Shown one piece after another: positions 1-5,238 of a DNA stretch of 10,826 bases (positions are counted from its first letter, which is position 1; every line of letters starts with the position of its first letter). The notes below the pieces were generated by a model. It worked only from the letters and a program-made list of their open reading frames with translations, did no database searches and was not told the origin of the DNA. Source of the DNA: an uncultured Akkermansia sp. Its GTDB lineage: Bacteria; Verrucomicrobiota; Verrucomicrobiia; Verrucomicrobiales; Akkermansiaceae. Location of the stretch: assembly GCA_904501955.1 (NCBI GenBank), contig CAJGCY010000087.1, positions 1-10,826 of the forward strand, read 5' to 3'. The translations under genes were made by a program, and so were the position numbers.

Positions 1-87
1 CGAGCGTTAGCGAGCCTAATTCAGAGTCCCGGAGGGGCGCCATAAAATAGCCCGGCGGTGGAGCCCCGCAAGGGGCGGAACCCCGGG
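1..87 (+). repeat. Left arm of a long inverted repeat made of GC-rich hairpins
   Basis: This arm matches the reverse complement of 298-383 almost base for base. Outside one variable hairpin I count five mismatches in about 76 positions. It contains a hairpin at 26-38 (GTCCC-GGA-GGGGC) followed by CGCCATAA, and a second at 63-76 (GCCCC-GCAA-GGGGC, a GNRA-type loop). In the opposite arm the second stem reads GCGGC/GCCGC, so two base pairs changed on both sides. The arm begins at the first base of the window and may extend beyond it. No reading frame here looks like a protein. The role is unknown; a REP-like or structured-RNA repeat is my inference. Confidence 0.8.
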
Positions 88-297
88 AAAAGGCCACAAA
101 AACAAATGCGAACCCCGGAGGGGTGGCATAAAGCGTGGCTCGGAATACGGTATTGGTTCAAAATGCCGCAAACACCAAAAATACGCGCCCACAACGGCTC
201 GGAGCTCCGCTTCGCTACGGTCCTCGCCATTATATGTCGGCCTACGCTGCGTCGCTTCGCTCCGTCGCTCCGGGCTCAAATTTCTTTTTTTACGCTA
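88..297. other. Spacer between the inverted-repeat arms, no gene
   Basis: This 210-base stretch separates the two arms. It holds one more copy of the CCCC-GGA-GGGG hairpin near its left end (112-131). Its right half is rich in short CGCTTCGCT-type strings and includes the palindrome CGGAGCTCCG (200-209). The open frames that run through it have repeat-derived, low-complexity translations, and none resembles a known family. I see no tRNA, transposase remnant or convincing promoter. It may be a degenerate older copy of the flanking repeat. Confidence 0.5.
112..131 (+). repeat. Single hairpin unit with conserved tail
   Basis: ACCCC-GGA-GGGGT forms a perfect five-pair stem (112-124), followed directly by GGCATAA. 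The loop matches the hairpin at 26-38, but the first pair is A-T instead of G-C. The same tail, GGCATAA, follows the hairpin at 10755-10794. This marks it as another member of the same family. Confidence 0.65.
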
Positions 298-383
298 CCC
301 GGGGTTCCGCGGCTTCGCCGCTCCACCGCCGGGCTATTCTATAGCGCCCCTCCGGGGCTCCGAATTAGGCTCGCTTACGCTCG
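298..383 (-). repeat. Right arm of the long inverted repeat
   Basis: This arm is the inverted partner of 1-87. Its hairpins lie at 309-321 (GCGGC-TTC-GCCGC) and 346-358 (GCCCC-TCC-GGGGC). Read on the minus strand, the order of parts equals that of the left arm: GCGAG motif, AATTC, hairpin, CGCTATAG tail, CCGGCGGTGGAG, variable hairpin, GGAACCCCGGG. Stem changes relative to the left arm are compensatory. The arm lies downstream of the kinase operon, so it could be transcribed into that operon's 3' end. Confidence 0.8.
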
Positions 384-395
384 CATTCCCCCCTT

Positions 396-440
396 CAACT
401 TCCGATTTATCGGGCTGTTTTCAACTAAAAACTTAAACAG
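396..440 (-). repeat. Outward-facing repeat module, left copy
   Basis: The 17 bases CAACTTCCGATTTATCG at 396-412 recur exactly, inverted, at 10628-10644. A second shared string, CTGTTTA on the minus strand, lies at 434-440 here and at 10610-10616 in the right copy. In both places the next thing outward is a GCGAGC...GCGAGC...AATTC segment and then a CCC/GGG hairpin. The stretch CCGATTTATCGG (402-413) is itself nearly palindromic. An AT-rich stem, GTTTT...AAAAC (417-432), sits between the shared strings. This appears to be a fixed module of the repeat family. Confidence 0.6.
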
Positions 441-556
441 GGCGAAGAGGGTTCCCGTGGAACCGGCGGCGGTGAGGGCACCTCCCTTTCGCGTAGAGGG
501 GCGATGATTTGAGGGATATTTTGAGCCGTGAACAATGCCCCCCTCTGCGGTGGGAC
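441..556 (-). other. 3' flank of the kinase operon with a stem-loop at 450-464
   Basis: This 116-base stretch follows the stop of the last kinase gene. The clearest element is the perfect six-pair stem GGTTCC-CGT-GGAACC (450-464). On the minus strand it is followed by CTCTTCGCC, and a T run appears only about 20 bases later. It is therefore a possible 3'-end or RNA-stabilising hairpin, but not a textbook intrinsic terminator. I found no other gene or site here. Confidence 0.4.
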
Positions 557-2863
557 TTACCAACTTTTACGCAAGCGCCTGAGGTTAGATTGCGCGTCAG
601 TGTTACCACGGCGGGCCGCCTCGCGGTACCACTCAATCGCTTTATTCATGTTTTTCTTCACACCCACCCCATTTTCATAGCACCAGCCCAAATTATTTTG
701 GGAATAAACTTCACCTTGGTCTGCCGCCATGCGGTACAACCGCACGGCCTCGGCCTCATCTTTCGCCACGCCGAGGCCTTTCCGATAGCACGAGCCCAAA
801 TTACACAAAGCGGTAGTGTACCCCTGCTCCGCCGCCTTGCGATACCACTTCACGGCTTCGGGCTCATCTTTCGCCACGCCGAGGCCTTTCTCATAGCACC
901 AGCCCAAATTACGCTGAGCGCGAGCATTCCCCGATTCTGCCGCTTTACGATACCACTTCACGGCTTCGGGCTCGTCTTTCGGCATACCTTTGGCGTATTG
1001 ATAGCAAATGCCTAAATTATTCTGCGCATCAGCATTCCCTTGCTCCGCCGCTTTGCGGTACCACCGGATGGCTTGGGGCAAGTCTTTCAAGACGCCGCAA
1101 CCTCTGTCATAACACCACCCCAAATGATACTGAGCAATAGCATTCCCTTGCTCCGCCGCTTTGCGGTACCACCGCGCGGCCTCTGCGGTATCTTTTGCAA
1201 CAATAGTACCCTGTTCACAGCGAATCCCCAAGGCAGTCTGCGCAGTCGGATTTCCGCCCTCCGCAGCCTTACGAAGCCACTGCATGGCAGCGACTTCATC
1301 TTTCTGCATGCTTAAACCGTGCGCCATCAAAAGGCTGTATACGAACTCCGCCTCATGATTCCCCCTTGTGGCCAGCACTTGCAGCGTTTGCACAATGCCG
1401 GCATTCGGCGGCAGGGGAATATCTTTTGTAACAGGCAAAATGCTTTGGGCATGAACAGCCATCACGGCTTGCATGTATTCCGCACACGCGGCATTGCGAT
1501 CGACCTCTTCACGGGCGAGGTGGGCTTCCTGCTCGCGTTGCAGGCGCTCAGCTTCTTCGCGGGCTTTGCGTTCGGCTTCTTCACGGGCGAGGCGGGCTTC
1601 CTGCTCGCGTTGCAGGCGCTCAGCTTCTTCGCGGGCTTTGCGCTCTGACTCTTCACGGGCGAGGCGGGTTGCCTGCTCGCGCCTAAGCAAATCCATCTCT
1701 TCTTGGGCAAAGCGCTCCGCCTCCGCAAGGGCATATTCCGCCTGCAAGCGCTCTTGCGCCACAGCATCCAGATAGGCATACACGCCGTAGCCGGCACCGC
1801 CCAGCAGCACAGCAGCCGACAGCGTGAGAATGAGGGGAAACTTGCTGCGCCGGGGCGCGGTGGGCTCCTCCGTCCGCAACGGCTGCGGAATGGAAACAGC
1901 CGCCTCAGCTGCTACGCCGGATTCCGGATGCGGGCATACCGCCGGTATGCGCTGCGCTTGATTTTCGAGCACTTCCAGCCACGATTGCGCACTTTGCCAG
2001 CGGTTCTTGGCGCGAACGGCCAGCGCGGTGTCGATACTGCCCAACAGGGTGGCGGAGAAACGCCCGCGCAACTCCGCGCGATGGGCCAAGGGGCGGTAGG
2101 GGTCCACCTCTTCCGCCAAGCGAGCATTCGCCTCCGGCGGCAGTTGCCCCGTGATAACACGGTAGCAGGTAGCGCCGAGGGCATAAACATCCGTCCACGG
2201 CCCGAGCTTGCCGTGGGTGGTAATCTGCTCGATGGGGGTATAGCCCGGTGTTCCCACCATGGTGGCGGAGCGCTCCGTTTGCAGGGCGCGCGCGGTGCCG
2301 AAGTCGATGAGGATGGGCTCGCCATCCGCCTGCAGCAGGATGTTGCCGGGCTTCAGGTCACGGTGCAGCAGGTTCTGAGCATGCAGGTAATCCAGCGCCC
2401 CCAGCACAGACTTGAGAATAGGCAGCAACCACGCCTCATTCACCGCCTCCGAGGGTATCACCTTGTGCAGCTCCTGCGCCTCGATGTAGGGCATCACGTA
2501 ATAGGCCGTGCCCAGCGCCTCGAAGGCCTCATACACGCGCACAATGTTAGGGTGGTTCAGTCGGGCAAGCAGGCGTGCCTCATCCACAAAGCGCGTGAGC
2601 GTATGCGCATAATTCTCCACAGCATCCGCCACATCCAAGGGGCGCACTTGCAACGACGCATCATCACGCACGGCGTAGAACGTAGGCAGGTTCTCCTTCA
2701 CAACCACCTTCGCCTCCGTACGTTCATCCACCGCAAGATAAGTAATACCGAAGCCACCCTGCCCCAGCTTACGCAGCAAGCGGTAATGCCCCAAGGCAAT
2801 ACCATCCGGCAAGCTCATACTCTTGCTCTTTGCCACCGCAATATGCTGTGAGTCGGCTGACAT
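557..2863 (-). CDS. Membrane-anchored Ser/Thr protein kinase with Sel1 repeats (third gene of operon)
   Basis: A 768-residue Hanks-type kinase that should phosphorylate Ser/Thr on unidentified proteins. The kinase domain spans about residues 27-300. Visible motifs are the glycine loop GQGGFG (34-39), Lys56, Glu95 of helix C, HRDLKPGN (167-174), DFG (187-189) and the GTPGYTPIEQ activation segment, so it should be active. A basic RRSK precedes one membrane helix (about 342-364), implying kinase inside and C-terminus outside. A charged Glu/Arg helix follows (366-457), with two 24-residue repeats. Six full 36-residue Sel1 units (521-736) and a final partial unit end in Trp768. Sel1 arrays usually bind proteins, so a periplasmic sensing role is inferred. 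The start lies 36 bases after the previous stop, with no clear ribosome-binding site; Met16 is an alternative. No substrate or phosphatase lies nearby. Confidence 0.9.
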   Translation of the reverse strand: MSADSQHIAVAKSKSMSLPDGIALGHYRLLRKLGQGGFGITYLAVDERTEAKVVVKENLPTFYAVRDDASLQVRPLDVADAVENYAHTLTRFVDEARLLARLNHPNIVRVYEAFEALGTAYYVMPYIEAQELHKVIPSEAVNEAWLLPILKSVLGALDYLHAQNLLHRDLKPGNILLQADGEPILIDFGTARALQTERSATMVGTPGYTPIEQITTHGKLGPWTDVYALGATCYRVITGQLPPEANARLAEEVDPYRPLAHRAELRGRFSATLLGSIDTALAVRAKNRWQSAQSWLEVLENQAQRIPAVCPHPESGVAAEAAVSIPQPLRTEEPTAPRRSKFPLILTLSAAVLLGGAGYGVYAYLDAVAQERLQAEYALAEAERFAQEEMDLLRREQATRLAREESERKAREEAERLQREQEARLAREEAERKAREEAERLQREQEAHLAREEVDRNAACAEYMQAVMAVHAQSILPVTKDIPLPPNAGIVQTLQVLATRGNHEAEFVYSLLMAHGLSMQKDEVAAMQWLRKAAEGGNPTAQTALGIRCEQGTIVAKDTAEAARWYRKAAEQGNAIAQYHLGWCYDRGCGVLKDLPQAIRWYRKAAEQGNADAQNNLGICYQYAKGMPKDEPEAVKWYRKAAESGNARAQRNLGWCYEKGLGVAKDEPEAVKWYRKAAEQGYTTALCNLGSCYRKGLGVAKDEAEAVRLYRMAADQGEVYSQNNLGWCYENGVGVKKNMNKAIEWYREAARRGNTDAQSNLRRLRKSW
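656..1303 (-). repeat. Coding tandem repeat, six 108-bp Sel1 units
   Basis: Residues 521-736 of the 557-2863 kinase fall into six consecutive 36-residue units with no register slip. Typical units run KDEPEAVKWYRKAAE followed by a GN..AQ.NLGWCY..GLGVA half. Units 2-6 carry Cys at position 28 of the unit. In unit 1 the Cys (549) is shifted by one residue. The DNA repeats every 108 bases, so copy number could vary by recombination. Confidence 0.85.
1520..1663 (-). repeat. 72-bp direct repeat encoding the charged helix
   Basis: Residues 401-424 and 425-448 are nearly identical 24-residue blocks starting LAREE and ending LQREQEA plus R or H. The matching DNA blocks are almost identical, which points to a recent in-frame duplication that lengthened the helix by 24 residues. 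Confidence 0.85.
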
Positions 2864-2899
2864 GTTGCAGATTTTGATTAAAGCTCAGAGAAAATGGTG

Positions 2900-5200
2900 T
2901 TACCACTTTTTACCCAAGTTTTTGAGATTGGATTGAGCATTCGTATTACCTTGGCGCGCAGCCTTGCGGTACCACTTCACCGCTTCGCTCATATTTTTCG
3001 ACACGCCAAAGCCAGACTCATAGCACCAGCCTAAGTTACATTGAGCAATAGCAAACCCTTGCTCCGCTGCTTTGCGGTACCACTTCGCCGCTTCATATTC
3101 ATCTTTCGACACGCCGAGGCCTTTCTCGTAACAGTAACCTAAGTTACATTGAGCAATAGCATTCCCCTGTTCCGCCGATTTGCGGTACCACTTCACCGCT
3201 TCATACGCATCTTTCGACACGCCGAGGCCATTTTGATAACACCAGCCTAAGCCGTTTTGAGCTCCAGCGTGCCCCTGTTCCGCCGATTTGCGGTACCACT
3301 TCACCGCTTCATATTCATCTTTCGACACGCCGAAGCCGTTTTGATAACACCAACCTAAATTATTACAAGCATTGGCATGTCCCTGGTCCGCAGCCTTGCG
3401 ATACCACTTCACCGCTTCATACGCATCTTTCGACACGCCGAAGCCTTTCTCGTAACACCAGCCAAGGTTATGCTGCGCTTGGGCGTGCCCCTGATCCGCC
3501 GATTTGCGGTACCACTCCACCGCTTCGTACTCATCTTTCGACACGCCGAGGCCTTTGTCGTAACAGTAACCTAAGTTATTTTGAGCAATAACGTGCCCCT
3601 GATCCGCCGATTTACGGTACCACTTCGCCGCTTCATACTCATCCTTCGCTACGCCCTTACCTTGATAATAACATTCACCCAAAACATTTTGCGCATGAGG
3701 CTCGCCGGCATTTGCCGCAAGGCGAAGGTAATCCATGGCCTTCGTTTCATTTTGAGGCACGGACATGCCGTGAGTGGTCAGCACGCTGAACACAAACTCA
3801 GCCTCATGATTCCCCTTATCGGCAAGTTCACGCAGAGTTTGCACCACCTGATCATTCGGAGGGGTGGGAATTTTATCAGCATCGGGCAAACTGGCCTTGG
3901 TATGCACAGCCATGACCGCATGTATGTATTCCACGCATGCTGCCTCTTCACGGGCTTTGCGCTCGGCTTCTTCGCGGGCGAGGCGAGCTTCCTCCTCACG
4001 TTTGATTCGGTCCGCCTCTTCTCGAGCGAGTCGGGCTTCTTCCTCACGCTTAATGCGCTCCGCTTTTTCTCGAGCTATGCGTTGAGCCTCAGCCTGCTCA
4101 TATTCCGCCTGCAGGCGAGCCTTCTCCACGGCATCCAAATAGGCATACACGCCATAGCCACCGCCCCCCAGCAGCACAACGGCCAGCAGGGTAAGGATGA
4201 GCGGGAGGCTGCTACCCTTGGACGGGGTGGAGGGAGCTGCAGTATCGACCGTGGCAACAGAAATGGGGACAGAGCGGGTATCCGCAGGCGCGGCCAAGGC
4301 CTCCAGCCAAGCTTGAGCGCTTTGCCAGCGGTTCTTAGCGCGGACGGCCAGCGCGGTGTCGATGCTGCTCAGCAGGGTGGCGGAGAAACGCCCGTACAAC
4401 TCCGCGCGATGAGCCAGCGGGCGGTAGGGGTCTTCATCATCAAGGCGTTCCACAGCCTGCGGTGGGAGCTCACCGGTAATCAGGCGGTAGCAGGTAGCGC
4501 CGAGGGCGTAGATATCCGTCCAAGGTCCACGCTTACCGTTCGGGGTAATTTGCTCGATGGGGGTGTAGCCCGGTGTGCCCACCATGGTGGCGGAGCGCTC
4601 CGTTTGCAGGGCGCGCGCGGTGCCGAAGTCGATGATAATAGGCGTACCGTCCGCCTGCAGCAGGATGTTGCCGGGCTTCAGGTCGCGGTGCAGCAGGTTC
4701 TGAGCGTGCAGGTAGCCGAGCGCGCCCAGCACAGACTTGAGGATAGGCAGCAGCCACGCCTCATTCACCGCCTCCGTGGGTAAGACCTTGTGCAGCTCCT
4801 TAGCCTCAATGTAGGGCATCACGTAATAGGCCGTGCCCAGCGCCTCGAAGGCTTCGAGCACGCGCACGATGTTCGGGTGGTTCAGTCGGGCAAGCGTGCG
4901 AGCCTCATCCACGAAACGCCGCAAGGTGTGCGCATAGTTCTCCGGCGAGGTCTCATCATCCAGCGGATGCACATGCAGGGTATAATCATTGCGGTAGGCG
5001 TAGAAGGTGGGCAAGTTTTCCTTAATCACCACTCGCTCATTAGTTTGCGTATTCTGCGCCAGATAGGTGATACCGAAGCCGCCCTGTCCTATTTTGTGCA
5101 ACAAGCGGTAATGCCCTAGCTCTATGCCTGCGGTCAGAGCCACGCCACTGCTGACACGGCCTCCGGTTGCGATGTTCGTCTGAGATGTGTTACTTGTCAT
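2900..5200 (-). CDS. Membrane-anchored Ser/Thr protein kinase with Sel1 repeats (second gene of operon)
   Basis: A 766-residue paralogue of its two neighbours with the same plan. The kinase domain (about 29-303) has GQGGFG (38-43), Lys60, Glu99, HRDLKPGN (171-178) and DFG (191-193). The membrane helix is at about 331-354 and the charged helix at 356-420, with two 16-residue repeats. Seven full Sel1 units (483-734) and a terminal half unit end in Trp766. This is the longest Sel1 array and the most regular, with Cys at the same place in all seven units. Its sequence is mosaic: around VDEARTLARLNHP and RLITGELPPQ it resembles the first gene, while around RFSATLL and the membrane helix it resembles the third. 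The stop of the preceding gene lies 38 bases upstream. GGTGA three bases before the ATG is the nearest thing to a ribosome-binding site in the operon. Substrate unknown. Confidence 0.9.
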   Translation of the reverse strand: MTSNTSQTNIATGGRVSSGVALTAGIELGHYRLLHKIGQGGFGITYLAQNTQTNERVVIKENLPTFYAYRNDYTLHVHPLDDETSPENYAHTLRRFVDEARTLARLNHPNIVRVLEAFEALGTAYYVMPYIEAKELHKVLPTEAVNEAWLLPILKSVLGALGYLHAQNLLHRDLKPGNILLQADGTPIIIDFGTARALQTERSATMVGTPGYTPIEQITPNGKRGPWTDIYALGATCYRLITGELPPQAVERLDDEDPYRPLAHRAELYGRFSATLLSSIDTALAVRAKNRWQSAQAWLEALAAPADTRSVPISVATVDTAAPSTPSKGSSLPLILTLLAVVLLGGGGYGVYAYLDAVEKARLQAEYEQAEAQRIAREKAERIKREEEARLAREEADRIKREEEARLAREEAERKAREEAACVEYIHAVMAVHTKASLPDADKIPTPPNDQVVQTLRELADKGNHEAEFVFSVLTTHGMSVPQNETKAMDYLRLAANAGEPHAQNVLGECYYQGKGVAKDEYEAAKWYRKSADQGHVIAQNNLGYCYDKGLGVSKDEYEAVEWYRKSADQGHAQAQHNLGWCYEKGFGVSKDAYEAVKWYRKAADQGHANACNNLGWCYQNGFGVSKDEYEAVKWYRKSAEQGHAGAQNGLGWCYQNGLGVSKDAYEAVKWYRKSAEQGNAIAQCNLGYCYEKGLGVSKDEYEAAKWYRKAAEQGFAIAQCNLGWCYESGFGVSKNMSEAVKWYRKAARQGNTNAQSNLKNLGKKW
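2999..3754 (-). repeat. Coding tandem repeat, seven 108-bp Sel1 units
   Basis: Residues 483-734 of the 2900-5200 kinase form seven 36-residue units in unbroken register. Cys occurs at residues 510, 546, 582, 618, 654, 690 and 726, exactly 36 apart. Strings such as KDEYEAVKWYRK recur with few changes, and the DNA is correspondingly repetitive. Confidence 0.88.
3980..4075 (-). repeat. 48-bp direct repeat encoding the charged helix
   Basis: Residues 376-391 and 392-407 are 16-residue blocks of the form ARE.A.RIKREEEARL. The unit length differs from the 24-residue blocks of the 557-2863 kinase, but both are multiples of eight residues. The helix therefore appears to grow and shrink in eight-residue steps. 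Confidence 0.75.
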
Positions 5201-5238
5201 TGTTCACCAAATTTTACCTATTAAAATGCTTACTGCCA

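Noticed and set aside
58..507. A 149-codon plus-strand frame and an 87-codon minus-strand frame (16-279) in the left repeat region
   Set aside because: They run through hairpin repeats, and their translations are repeat-derived strings without domain, signal peptide or ribosome-binding site.
656..1303. Regular repeats that might suggest a CRISPR array
   Set aside because: The period is 108 bases, in frame, and encodes 36-residue Sel1 units. There are no unique spacers between short identical repeats.
1703..2851. A 382-codon plus-strand frame opposite the kinase domain, with similar frames at 3581-4783 and 6394-7437
   Set aside because: All three mirror the conserved kinase core, and their similarity to each other follows from the conservation of the real genes on the minus strand.
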